From assembly GCF_000787575.1 (NCBI RefSeq), contig NW_012236514.1:372001-436000 (forward strand): 64,000 nucleotides of DNA, in the 5' to 3' direction. The stretch is from Acytostelium subglobosum LB1. Lineage: Eukaryota; Evosea; Eumycetozoa; Acytosteliales; Acytosteliaceae. Below the pieces are notes generated by a model. It made no database searches. It saw only the letters and a program-made list of their open reading frames with translations, and was not told the DNA's origin. Below are positions 34,679 to 47,400 of the stretch, piece by piece; the stretch's first letter is position 1; each line of letters begins with the position of its first letter. The position numbers were made by a program, and so were the translations under genes.

Positions 34679-36567
34679 TTACTGGGCATTGGACTCAGTT
34701 ATTGACCATACTCCCAAAATAATAAAAATAAGAAGTAGAAGAATAATAGAAATAATTTTTTGAATAATAAATTTCTTTCGGAACTCCCAGATTGTAGACA
34801 TATGCTGTTTTGAGTAATTGATTGATTGTTTGAGAAGGTGCAGTGAGTGAACGAGGTTGAGGAGGTTCATATTTATTTGCCCTGTCTTCTTCATCTTGAG
34901 TGCAATAATGGATACAATCAGTGCTGCAATTGAAACAAAGGCAGTCACAATGGGAGGCACACTGGTTGCCAACCTCTTGGCCCATATCTAAAACAAATGT
35001 TAATTAGTTAGGCCATGAGTCGCATATAAATGTACTTACATCCTAGCTAGCATCTTTGCTTCAAAAATAGTGTAATCTCCAGCCGGATATGGAGCATCTA
35101 CACAATCCGGTGGCACATGCATGCCCTTCTCGATGGCTTGCCATGATATTCCTTGTCGGAATGTCTTTGCAGGAGCTGAATCAGCATTAATCAATAACCT
35201 ATCCAATTATGTACTTACCAGGTGGCTCTGTGAGGTAGACGTGGTCCGTACCAACTGGTATCTGGTCGTTAGAGTTGGCCACGGCAGCATTCACAGCAGC
35301 TGGACCGTACTCGATGACACAACCTTGGAGATTGCGCAAGTTATCCAAGCGGACACTCTCAGGGCTCTCTAGAATTCGTGCTGGGAGATCTCTGCAACAC
35401 CGATATGACCTTGATGATTAGTTATAGTATATTATCTTACCATCACATGAGCAAGTTAGCAAGTCATTCTGATCTTTGCTCCTTCGAGTTTACAATAACC
35501 AGCATTTGTCCCTTGAACTAGAAAAGATCAGAACGATATTCCCGCCAACGTTGGGACACTTTGATTCGATATTGTGTTTGGATCAATTAGATAGAGCTTG
35601 ACTATATGGTTGAGATTAGGTGGAATAGAGGTGAGAGGATATAATACTCTCAAAACTCATTACAAATACTGCCATGACTTTGTTACCTCGGTACTTCTCA
35701 AGTAGAGAAAGGAGCTTACAATTCCACCACCTTTCAAAGGTTTGATCACTTCGGGCTAATGGCGAGATAGTTGTAGTGCGACTAGAAACAGACTGCTCAC
35801 TACCCAATGTTGTTGTTGCCTGTCCAATTTTAATAGTTGAGATCCATCTGATTATGGTGCTAGCTTAAATTAAGGATGAATGCTCGGTGCCTGGGCAGTT
35901 TTCCATTGTTACAGTGGTCTGTATTGGAGTATTGTCTTTTAAAGGTGATTATATTGCTGTTGTTTTTGCTCTTGTTGTTGGTGTTGCTGTTGCTTATTCA
36001 TATGCTGTAGATGCCGCTGATACTGCCAGTGCCAAGTCCCTCCTAGTTCCATAGTCTCTATTGTAAGTAAATATATTCTAAGGTATATATTTAATAGAAT
36101 GAATATTATATTACTGAAAGGCTAGATGAATGGTGACCCCAACTTGTGATCTGGCATGATATTGTCAATGTAGAGTGTGCATGAGACGGTTCGATTGAAT
36201 ATCGCTTTGATCCATGGACCAATCAATCTATCATTCAATCTATCGCGAATCAAACATATTCCATGCTTGGAACGATACTAAGTTCTGCTTTCCTAAACAT
36301 TCATCTTATCTGATTTTGTCTTTCTCTCCCAAACATGGTCTTGCTTCGTGAACACAGCTCTCCTAACGAGTGGTTCACCTGGAGGTGTCTTGTTGGCTTC
36401 ATCTTGATAATGATGTTGATGTCGTTGTTGTTGTTGTTGTTGCTTGTGCTGTTACTACTGGTGTTGTTGCCGGATTGTGTCAAAGTATTAGGCTCGGTAG
36501 TAGTAGTAGTAGTAGTAGGAATAGTCTTACAAGACTGGTTTGGAACAGTACTGCTATCAAACTCCAT
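34679..36567 (-). CDS. Hypothetical multi-exon protein with two C-terminal membrane helices
   Basis: The C-terminal part is well supported: exons about 35391-35219, 35175-35040 and 34973-34679 are linked by GTAAGT donors with compatible phases. They give PARILESPESVRLDNLRNLQ, then GISWQAIEKGMHVPPDCVD, then two hydrophobic helices (VPPIVTAFVSIAALIVSIIA and SIILLLLIFIILGVW) around a basic loop. Candidate upstream exons are about 35870-35708 (Ser/Thr-rich, WWN end), 36052-35941 (Gln-rich) and 36567-36390 (start MEFDSSTVPN, Thr/Asn-rich). Their joins are unresolved, so this may be two genes. The protein is not recognised; it would be a membrane-anchored protein with a soluble N-terminal domain. 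Hairpin copy 2 lies inside the gene. Confidence 0.45.
35467..35533. ncRNA. 67-nt hairpin, copy 2
   Basis: The outer arms TTCTGATCTTT and AAAGATCAGAA pair perfectly; the loop region ACAATAACCAGCATTTGTC matches copy 1 (ACAATAACAAACATTGTC). The inner stem is weaker than in copy 1. It lies in the minus-strand hypothetical gene, between two candidate exons. Confidence 0.4.
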
Positions 36568-36738
36568 AAATAAACTTTAGAATGGTTGATTAATGATACA
36601 GTTTTGTTGACTTTGAGACTGAAAGGGGGAACTTTGAGTTCACTTCCCTTAAATGGTAATGAAACTCAGTCAATCAATTAATAAACACCAAATCGAGAAA
36701 GATAGAGAAAGAGAGAGAGAGAGAGAGAGTAGATAAAG

Positions 36739-38187
36739 ATGGCAATCAACACACATAGACGGGCAGCACTACTATGCATGTTGGTGTTGATAACAATGTT
36801 GACAGTATTGCCAACATCAACAATAGTGATGGTGGTCGATGCAAAGAAGAAGGGTGAAACGGCAGCAGCGGCAACACATAATACTGATGATGATACAATC
36901 GTCGACGATGAGGACGACTATGACACACTATCGCCCGTCAAGAAGGACGTATACAAGCGCAACCTCGTCAGAGAGAACATAAGATACAAGAACGTGCTGT
37001 CACAATGCAACAAGTACCAACACGACACTACCAAGCGCAATATGCCCAGCGATCTAAACACGTTGGTATACGTGACGCCGTGGAACTCCAAGGGCTACGA
37101 GATGGCCGAGTTGTTTAACAAGAAGTTCACGCATGTCTCGCCGGTCTGGCATCAGGTCAAGTGGACGGGCAAGTCCATCGCCATCGAGGGCGACCACAAC
37201 GTCGACCAGAAGTGGATCGCCCGTGTGCGTGGCGGCCCGTACACGTCGACGCCTGCGGCCGGTGCCACCAAGATCGTGCCCAGGTACATCATGGAGGGTG
37301 GCTGGGACGTCAACAGTCTTAACCGCGTAATGACCGAAGGAATGCTCATTGGTGCACTCAAGGATCACAACAACAAGCATCAATACGATGGACTTGTCCT
37401 GGAGGGAGTTGCCTCACACATGAAGTTCCACCTCGAGCTCAGGAACCTATTCATCGAGCGTCTACATGATGTATTCCACAAAGAGAACAGAGAGCTAATT
37501 GTCGTTATACCTGTATGTTGTTGGGTCTTGCTCGACTCTGCACCCATTCTTTCATTCATTAACAACTCTCCCAACAACAGCCACTACAAAGCACACAGAT
37601 TACCGCTGAGGACGTGGCGCAGTTGGCACCATATGTTGATGGCTTCTCATTGATGACGTATGACTATGAACCAAGATCAGGAGTGTTGGCACCAATGCAA
37701 TGGATTGAGGAGAACTTGCGATCCATTCAGACGGTGGCCGCACCATACATGTCCAAGGTGATGGTCGGACTGCCATTCTATGGATACACAGGCACGTATG
37801 GAGGCAGCCACGCCGCCATGGTTGGACACGAGTACACCAAGGTGCTTCAAACGTATCGTCCCAAGATGCAATGGGTGTCTGCACATCAACAGCACACATT
37901 CAACTATGTCGACGAGCAAGACCATCAGCGATGGGTATCATATCCAACATTGCTATTCATCGACAAGAGGCTAGCACTTGCCAAGCACTATGGATGTTCA
38001 ATATCCATTTGGGAGATTGGCCAGGTATGTCCACCATTCCCATGGCCATATTCAATCATTCAATCTTTTCTTTCTTTCTTTATAATTATCTAATATCAAG
38101 TATCTTGTTTAACTAACATAACTTTGCACCTATATCCACATCCATTCATCAAACCAGGGCCTACCTTACTTCTATGACATGCTTTGA
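36739..38187 (+). CDS. chid1: Chitinase domain-containing protein 1 homolog (GH18-like)
   Basis: Exons 36739-37512, 37581-38024 and 38158-38187 (phase 0 each) give 415 residues, close to the human CHID1 length. The N-terminal hydrophobic stretch (LCMLVLITMLTVLPTSTIVM) is a signal peptide or anchor. Family landmarks: VYVTPWNSKGYEMAELF, WIARVRG, FTHVSPVWHQVKW, YDGLVLEGV at the GH18 active-site strand, DGFSLMTYDYE, WIEENL, KVMVGLPFYGY and SISIWEIGQGLPYFYDML at the end. The strict chitinase DxxDxDxE motif is not present, as in CHID1, so saccharide binding rather than chitin cleavage is likely. Secretory or lysosomal location. The last exon is only 30 nt but completes the family C-terminus exactly. 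Confidence 0.92.
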
Positions 38188-38721
38188 GTGTGATTGGATT
38201 GATCAAACACACACATACATGACAACAACGAAGATGGATGAGTGTATCTTTGATCATAATAAATATAACAATTAATATCCGACGAAGAACTGACCTGATG
38301 TTCTCTCGGACCTACAACGGGGGTCGGGAGCATTCCTCCGAAGCTTCCAATGGCCCCAAAATGATCATTTTGGATGATTTGATGTGAAATATCTTAATAA
38401 GTTGAGTGTGTGAATGTGAGGTGATGGTTTTGGCGTGGATGTGAATGATGACATTGATCATTGATTTGGTCCCATGGTCATGTCAAAGGGGGTCGTTTAT
38501 TTGGTGCAATGGGTAAGGATAGGGAAGGGTACAACTCCATCCCCATCCCAACTTGGTGGGTAATGATGATAATTATAAACACACAATAGTCGGTATGGTA
38601 TGTATGGTTTGATCATAACCTACTTCACCAATCATTTATAAAAGGTGTGTCAAGAATGATCATTTTCAATCATTATTCATAACACCAACCTTTGTTGTAA
38701 ACATATACATACTTCCCAAGA
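38188..38721. promoter_or_regulatory. Intergenic region upstream of the cysteine protease gene
   Basis: About 530 bp with a relatively G-rich stretch (38320-38360), an 18-bp perfect palindrome (38356-38373), and TG/GT-rich DNA before a typical AT-rich start region. It probably carries the 3' end of CHID1 and the promoter of the protease. Confidence 0.45.
38356..38373. promoter_or_regulatory. Perfect 18-bp palindrome CCAAAATGATCATTTTGG
   Basis: Fully self-complementary, 170 bp after the CHID1 stop and about 350 bp before the cysteine protease ATG. It may be an operator-like factor site or a cruciform/hairpin in the CHID1 3' region. Confidence 0.35.
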
Positions 38722-39883
<1,162 letters not shown>

Positions 39884-39937
39884 ACAACTTTATGAGTTAC
39901 CAATAAACCATTGTCTACACTCACCAATCAAATTTCC

Positions 39938-40000
39938 GGGTACCTGGCTGGTCAAAAATTCTTGGGGAGCAGACTGGAGAGGAAGGATATGTAGTCCAAC
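39938..40000 (+). pseudogene. Papain-family C-terminal fragment
   Basis: Reads WLVKNSWGADW, the active-site Asn block of a cysteine protease, then GEEGYV only after a change of frame. It starts about 55 bp after the stop of the cprA-like gene. The nucleotide sequence differs from the gene's own block at third positions, so it is an old paralog piece and not a recent copy. Nothing else of a protease is left around it. Confidence 0.75.
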
Positions 40001-40019
40001 CAATGGTATCGTCAACAAC

Positions 40020-41021
40020 TTCGGATCATTACCATCCATACCAACTTTCCAAACTTTGATTGACCAAGTCCATTCTGATCGTTGATCAAAGTACATTCCA
40101 GATGGCACTGTCGATGGAATCATTGTAGCAAAGAATCTAGTGTAGGAACCAGCAGCAATTGGACATGGAAGAGGGATGTCTGCATTATACAGTGGCTCAT
40201 TCTGGTTCAGTATAGTGATAAATCCATACTTGAGAGTTATATGAACTGTACCGTCTGTAATGAGTGAAGTTGCGTTCATTTGTTGGGGACAAAGTCATTT
40301 CGATTGAGTTTGAAGCCATTGGTTGAGACAAGTTGGTCATAAACAGCATTGTTGACAAAGGTCCTTGATGACAGCTAGTTGGTACAGTGCAGACACGAAT
40401 GGTTGAATGTGTAGAAGTAGACTATCTTGTAGGCCAACGACTATGCCGAGTTGATCATCATCTCCATCATCAGCAACAACATCATCTCGGTATGGAACGG
40501 TGTCTTGTTGTAGAGTGGTATTGGTTGAAATTTTTGTGTAGCCAGACTACCGACAGTCTGCTGAGCATACATCGGGAACCTGTTGGACGGGGAGCCTTCG
40601 AATTGGATTGCGCACATGTCTGCGGAACCAGCAGGGTTTGACCGACAGTGTTCCAGATGGGCCAAATTTCGATATTGTTGACATAGAATCTCACTTGGGG
40701 ATTCTGGTTACTATCAGAGAGTGATCCATATTTGAAGATTAGAGGGTAGTTTGTCTCGGACTCCACTGGCAAGGGAAACTTCGAATGATCATCAATGTAG
40801 AAAAATCGGCCTTGGGACAAGTAGGAATTGCTCTCGGGTTCCAAAAGCAAGCTGAACGTTTGATTGACAAAGTGTCTATCCCAGTTATCCGCATCTGTAT
40901 TGACAGAGTTTGAACAGTTGATTAGAAATATCAAAAGGATAAGGGTAATATATTTAAATATACTATAACCTTCCCTCACTTGGTGTGAATCTGTAATACA
41001 GATACACAGATTATCAGTCAT
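40020..41021 (-). pseudogene. Decayed secreted-protein-like gene, not recognised
   Basis: The minus strand carries coding-quality segments in more than one frame, with about three breaks. The first part has a hydrophobic leader (YITLILLIFLINCSNSV) and DRHFVNQTFSLLLEPES; the middle has FEGSPSNRFPMYAQQTVG; the last part has ADIPLPCPIAAGSYTRFFAT and VPSGMYFDQRSEW, which faintly recalls ML-domain (lipid-binding) proteins. Splice sites do not explain the frame changes. It could be an inactivated dictyostelid-specific secreted protein. The papain fragment adjoins its 3' end, so this stretch has been rearranged. Confidence 0.55.
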
Positions 41022-41074
41022 TCATATTCAAACATTTAGATCATTGAAAATATACATATATTATAACTGACAGG

Positions 41075-42224
41075 ATGTCATTGCCAAAACTGCCAGTACT
41101 AGTACAAAAGAGAATAATAGCGCTATTGATTAATTTGCACTATCGCTACAAGTTTTGGGTAGTGAATCTGTTTTGTTTATCAAAGAGATGGATCGTGATC
41201 ATCACTGAGATACTCAGCCAACTCCACATCAACATTGGCTACAGGGTGTCGCTGAATTGCTCAGTCAAGAAAATTTACTGGCTCCTAAAGACGGCTGACA
41301 AGCGAAACACGTCTGGCGTCTCCAACATCCTTCGACGCTACCGGCTGGACATCTCTGGCCTCACCGACCTCACGTCCGAGGCCAAGGAACTGCTCACCAC
41401 CATTAGTCTAGGCAACGTCACAGTGGTCCTCAACTCTACCACATCGGCCGAGTGTCTACAGCAAACCATCGAATGTCTCAACACGAACTGGCAAAGGAGG
41501 GTCACATCGCTTGCCTTTAAGCTACACATGGCATTTGATAATCCAATACTGGGTCTTATTCTGCCGATGATCAAGCCGCCGTCGCTACATCATAAATAAG
41601 GAGGAGGTCGATGCAATCACAACCAACAAGAAGAAGAAGAAGCAGCCCAGCAACTATGCCAATAATCTATTGGCACACAAGTACACGCTTACGGCTCTGC
41701 AGATGGCGTGTGGCAAGGACAATGTCGACCTGACTCTTCAATCATGGGCGTCGATCCTCTCGACCCTGTCCAACACATTGACACTGTTAGATATCAACTG
41801 TCACCGTATGGCCGACTTTACATTCCTGAACAAACTGCGAGCTCTACACAAGCTACGCATAGACTTTGAGGACGACTATGACATTTACGCTGGTGATTTG
41901 ACGCACAACACAGTGCATCGCTTCGCCCAGGCCTATGCAGCCAACACTGTGATCAAGACGATCAAACTTGTCGTAAGGATTGGCATTAAAAATGCAGACA
42001 TGATCGCATCCAATCCCAATCTGGAACTACTCGATGTGTGCTGGGATCAGCGGTTCGAAGCCACCAACACGACGCTCAGGCATATCAAGCTGTCGATCTA
42101 TCGCTACACAGACAAGAACGTCTTTGACCGGTTACAGATGTTCAAGGCACTGAAAGCAATTGAGTATCCAGCCAAGACAATCTTTGTTGATAACGATTCA
42201 GTGTCGTCGGACGATGAATTGTAA
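41075..42224 (+). pseudogene. F-box/leucine-rich-like protein gene with one apparent frameshift
   Basis: Two consecutive frames belong together: 41075 to about 41580 and about 41580-42224. The N-terminus LPKLPVLVQKRIIALLI with LFCLSKRW looks like an F-box, as in the many dictyostelid F-box proteins; the rest has Leu-rich repeat-like strands (LTLLDINCHRM, LELLDVCWDQRF). The frame changes near AAGCCGCCGTCGC (about 41570-41583), and no intron fits, so one base appears surplus; a read error in a CCG repeat is possible. If real, the product ends after 174 residues. Together the two parts would be about 380 residues, a normal size. It would act in SCF ubiquitin ligases if functional. Confidence 0.55.
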
Positions 42225-42720
42225 TAGAACACCCATATCTGTCGGTGCCCTGGCCACATTACCTCTGTCTTTTGAAAGTTGATGCGGCACTAGTCATTGG
42301 TGATCACTGACTGAGCGGACTGGATGGTTGGATTTGAGACGGTCAACAACCGCGTTGAGGATGGATCATGGATGAAAGAACACAATTTCCACCGCAGCAT
42401 CGATATAGGTGGCATCGACTATTGGTCTTGGTGCAAATAAATGACCAGCATCCGATCAACAACCATCATAAGATTGATCGAATAAATGTATATTGCTTAT
42501 TATTATTACACAATATTTGATTGACAAATAAGTTTAGAACTCCAGGAAGAAGTAATTTGACCTATCTTGGTACTCAATGTTAACCAGTGCCTTAGTAGCA
42601 GTCTCTCGACAAGTCACTTCTAACACTCGAGTCCAATCAAATTCAAAAAGTGGCGCCCCTTTTAATTACTTCACACAGAGCAAGCAAGAAAGTAGTAGAT
42701 AGAGATAAAGGTAATAAACA
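42225..42720. other. Intergenic region before ORC5
   Basis: About 500 bp. The first 230 bases have mixed composition (GACGGTCAACAACCGCG, GGTGGCATCGACTATTGG) and may be the old 3' part of the neighbouring gene; the rest is AT-rich 5' flank. No frame of note. Confidence 0.5.
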
Positions 42721-44342
42721 ATGTATACCGGTGCGCCAATAGCAAGAGTATCACAATTCAACCAAGTCAGTAGGTTGGTATTATATGTATGTTATAAACA
42801 ACTTGTTTCTGATCAATCAATCAATCAACTTACTGACCGACACATCACTCAACAGAGACATGTTGGATCACTGATGGTATGGGGACTGCCTGATTGTGGA
42901 AAGATGACAACTATTGTTAGAGCATTGGATGATCAAAGGGCTGTATATTGTCAAGTTGATTGTCGCATTCATGTCGGTCTATCATCATTATTTGGTGCAA
43001 TATATCATTCATTGAAACTGCCACCATCGATCAATAGCGCCAGCAGTCCTGCGCCCAATACACCTCTTTCAGCTGCCGATATAAACAAGCATTATAATCT
43101 CGTTGGTATACATAACAATACCATACAGCAACAGAGGTCTGAACCTGTTATTTCAACAGCGACCTCCTGTCCAACGATCGTCGAACTGTTCAAGCTACTC
43201 TCTGAAAAGGTCAAGCGTATGACTACACGAGTGTTGGTCGAAGACGATGATCAAGAGAATGACACTGTCATACATATTGTGTTGGACAATGTTGACTCTA
43301 TCCACAGGCTGGACCCATTCCTCTTTCAAACATTGCTACGCATACACGAGATGACCGACATCCCCGTGTGTATATTCATGGTCAGCGAGTTGCCTTTAGA
43401 GAAGATCATCCCAATACAACAAGTACCTGGTGCACGCTCTCCAATCACCATTCACTTTCCTCAATATACATCAGGTAATTTAAGTACTCGAGTCATCTTG
43501 CTCTCACTTTGTCTGACCCTCGATCACGCCGCCACTTACCAATGATCAGACGAGCTTAATGCGATTCTAGTTTCATACATCCCTCAAGGCAGTCTAAAGG
43601 ACTCAATACCAATGTACAATCACCTGGTCACCATTGTCTTGGATACATTCTATCAACATGTCAGGAATGTACTACTTCTGATACATATCCTTCATACATT
43701 GTTCCCTCTCTATATACACCCTGTGTTCACTAGAGGAGTGTCGCAAACTGATTGGACAAGTCTCTATATGAACATCAATCCAGTACTTCAAACATTCCTC
43801 AACAATGTATATCAACGCGATAAGATCAGACTTGTCAGAAATAACGAGGATGACCAAAGACCAAACGACATGTCTGACGTTGGACTGCCCTATCACTCAA
43901 AGTGCATCCTGATTGCTGGCTTTATGGCTTCCACTTTCACTCAAAAGAATGACAAGTTATTGTACACAAAGAGCAATGTTAAGAGAGTTGGTGGAGTAGA
44001 GAAGGTATAGTATTGAAGGTGTTCCAGGTTCAAACAAGGCTGGACAATCACTAATACTTTGTTTGGCGCCACTATTAGAAAACTGGACCCAAGTTCTTTG
44101 AAGCAGACAGAATGATTGCTATCCTATTTTCCCTGTTTCCAGAGTTGAAGCCAAACCTCAAGGACTCTGTACAACTTAGTACGGCGATTCATTCATTGGT
44201 ATCATTGAGATACTTTGACGCACAAACAGGTTTGGATGCAAAGTTCCGATGTAATGCCACATACGAGAGCATCAAGTTGCTCAGCGTATCCATCGGATTC
44301 AATCTTGACACCTACTTCAACAATGCAGAGTTTACAGCTTAA
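42721..44342 (+). CDS. orc5: Origin recognition complex subunit 5
   Basis: AAA+ ATPase-fold subunit of the replication origin recognition complex. Exons 42721-42777, 42856-43474, 43550-44004 and 44079-44342 give 464 residues (human ORC5: 435). The first intron is 78 nt, in frame and without stops, but it has GT-AG ends and CAATCAATC repeats, and removing it gives a normal AAA+ start (VSRL-RHVGSLMVWGLPDCGK). The Walker A is GLPDCGKM, with Met where Ser or Thr is usual; the Walker B-like strand is VIHIVLDNVD. The C-terminal winged-helix region has LPYHSKCILIAGFMAS and GPKFFEADRMIAILFSLF, which are typical of ORC5. Nuclear. Confidence 0.88.
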
Positions 44343-44410
44343 ACTTAAACTTCATACTATTATTGTGCGCACATGACAACCATTGGATATCCTTCGATTT
44401 ATTATGCTGT

Positions 44411-47400
44411 CTAATTAACATCCAACTCATGCTTCATCTTCTCAAATTGAACTGGAAGTTATGGTATTAAGGGTTAGTCCATCGATGTCAACACTATCAT
44501 CATCATCATGATCATTCAATCAATCCAAACTTACTCTCTAGTTGCTCTTGTAGACCTCCCATCTCTTGTGAACACACTCTTGAATGAATGGATAGACAAC
44601 GCCTTAGGATGGTCACTTGGGTGTTGAGCGCTTGTTTCAGCTTGTCGACAGATTCCTTCATTTCTCGGTTCTCTATGAGGTAGTCGGGTGAGAAGAACAC
44701 CTTCTTGTACATGTTGACGCCTCCATTGACGGCTGCGTCGATCACTCCCTTGAGAACCATGGTGAAGGGACTCAGGTTGGCCTCCACGCCATTCTCGTGC
44801 TTGGTGCTCATCTCCATCAGCTCGTTGTTCTTTCCAATCACTGTATTGACTGCATTGTCTATTGGTGACAGGTTCACCTCGTATCGCTTGATGATCTCGG
44901 AGCGACGGTGGATCGTTGGGAACGTGTCCTTGATGATAAAGTAGTTGTTGATGATCCAGAGGTCGGCAAACTCGTTCATTGGCGGTGTGGAGGCGTCCTT
45001 GCTCTTTTTGATGGGCTTGGAATAGATGAATGTGTTGATGTTGTTGTGTTGGCGATACTTTTGAACGGCGGCTGGTATTGGCTTGCCGCTGGACAAAAAG
45101 TTGGTTTGTTTGGACTTGTCGGCCTCGATCGGCGCCGACTTGACGGCGTAGATCTGAAGATACTGGCAGGCGGAGTTGAGAATTTCTGCCGAGGGTGCTT
45201 CAGTGTTGGTCAGCATGATGGCTGACGGGAACTTGGACTGGATCCTCTGGACAAAGTCAGTCATACGCTCCAACTCGAAGCCCTTGTAAATGAACTCCTT
45301 GCCCTGGATGCTGGCGTCGAAGCCCTTGCCATAGTAGCCGACCCTGAAGTACTCGCAGAAGAATCTCTCCACTCCGATGATCTTTCGATAGAATGTCGAT
45401 TGTTGTTGGAGGATATCGGCCAGCTTCTGATAGTCGCACAACTCCTCCTCATACTGTACAATGAGCTGCTTCATCAGTGTGATGGCGCGCTCCCATGCCT
45501 TGCCCTTGTCAAAGTACTCGATCGCCTGCTTGTACAGTCGTTCCCTCCTCTCTCGCTGTGTCTGTGCACGTTGGGTATTGGTCTCGTCCACCTCCTCGAC
45601 GGGCGCATCCGTCCACTGAAGTAGGTCAGCGTGGAGCAACAGTGTGTTTCCAGCCTCGGTATAGTTGTTGTTGGACAGATGTTGATTGCATAGTAGATGG
45701 ACGTACTTGATGTATGTATCGCGTCTGTCTGTCTGCTTCAAATATGCCATCAGTTGCATGGCGGCAATAGTACGATCGTCTTCATATTCTGGTCTATCTG
45801 GCAATGTTCTCAAAGCATACAGTAGCTCCAAGAACATAGTCATATCCTTGATAAACACCTTGCCGGGCTCCCTTATCAGGCTCTCAGAGTTCATCTTCTC
45901 CTCAAGACTAGAGTGATGATGGATGGTAGAGTTAGATCATTGTGATGGTTGGATTGATTGAGTGAATGTATACATACTTTGTTGAGAAGAACACTCTGAC
46001 CTTCTCATCGAGAACTTCTGCCGCGTCAGTGTTTGTGATCTTGTCCAAAGTGTTGATTGTCTCCATCTCAACTTCTTTGAATGACCTGTGCTCGCGGTAC
46101 TCACACCTCAGGAGTTGGAAGTACAGCGTGATACCAAGCTGCTTGAGGTTGGGCTGGTTGATCAATATGAGTTCGAGGAATGGTCCAATGACAGTTGGAA
46201 GCAGCTTGATCTGGTACTTCTCCAATGACTCCCACATCTTTTGTGTCGTGACAATGAGGTCGTTACGCATATCACCATAGCGTGACTTGATGTTGCGTTG
46301 TTTGACCTCGGAGAAGTTCTCGAGGGCCAGACCCTTGAGCTTAAAGTAGGTGTTGGAAATGGTGAAGAAGGCCGACCACAGATCAAAGTCGATTGGTGCC
46401 GAGTCGTGTGAGTTGGCACGTTTGAGCAGGTACTTGCTGATCTGATTGATGGTCTTCTTGACGGTGGTGTACTGGAACATGGTGAGTGTGAACCAGTTCT
46501 CGGGGTAGGTGGCCGACGCCGATGCCAACAGGGAGTTGAGCACCAGGAGCAGGTCATAGATGAACTTGAGACAGATGTCTGGGTTGGCAATGATGAAGCC
46601 ATCAAAGTGTGTCGAGTCCATCAGATGCAGGATACTGTAGAGGTTGTGTACCATGTCCAGACGCGAGATGTCGTTCGTATTGTATGATTGGATCGAGCGG
46701 ACGATGGCCGGCAGGAGGTCGACCAGCTCCCATATGCGCGAGGGGTCCTTCAGCTTGGACTGGATTGTATCGATCAGCACCGAGATGATCTCGGCCTGCT
46801 TCATCACGTCGTCGAGTGTGAGCGAAGATGAGGACATGTGCATCTTGAGATGCTTCTTGACTGTGCCGAGTAGGAGTGTGCGCGACGCTGGCTGGAGGAA
46901 CAGGTCGCCCTCAGCCAGGCTGTGGATGACGTTCATCTTCTCCATGTTGAGCAGACGCAGCGACTCGTCAAAGCGCACGCTGTCAATGAAGCGCTTGGCA
47001 ATCTCGCAACGCTCCTCCACCGTAAACAGCTGACCCAGGTCGATGAACATCGATGAGAATGTCTTGAGGGCGATGGTTTGAGCGCCAATGTACTCGCGCT
47101 CGGTACGCTCCATCAGCTTGGAGAGAGCGTTGAACACGCTGGTCAGGTCATCCTTGAACGATGTGTTCACTGCGCCACTGGGTCGAACGCTGTGATCGTA
47201 GTTGAGCTTGCTGGTCACCACGAACTTGAGCACATACTCCATGGACTTGAGCGATGACATTAGCGTCTTGAAGTTGGCATTGGACAAACTGCGCTTCAAA
47301 CTGCCAATGAGCAGATTGTGCGCCACTGTTGAGGTGAAGTGTCGCTCGATGTAAATGTCGAGCACGGGTCGGAAGTTGGTGTAACGTGAGGTCTTCTCGT

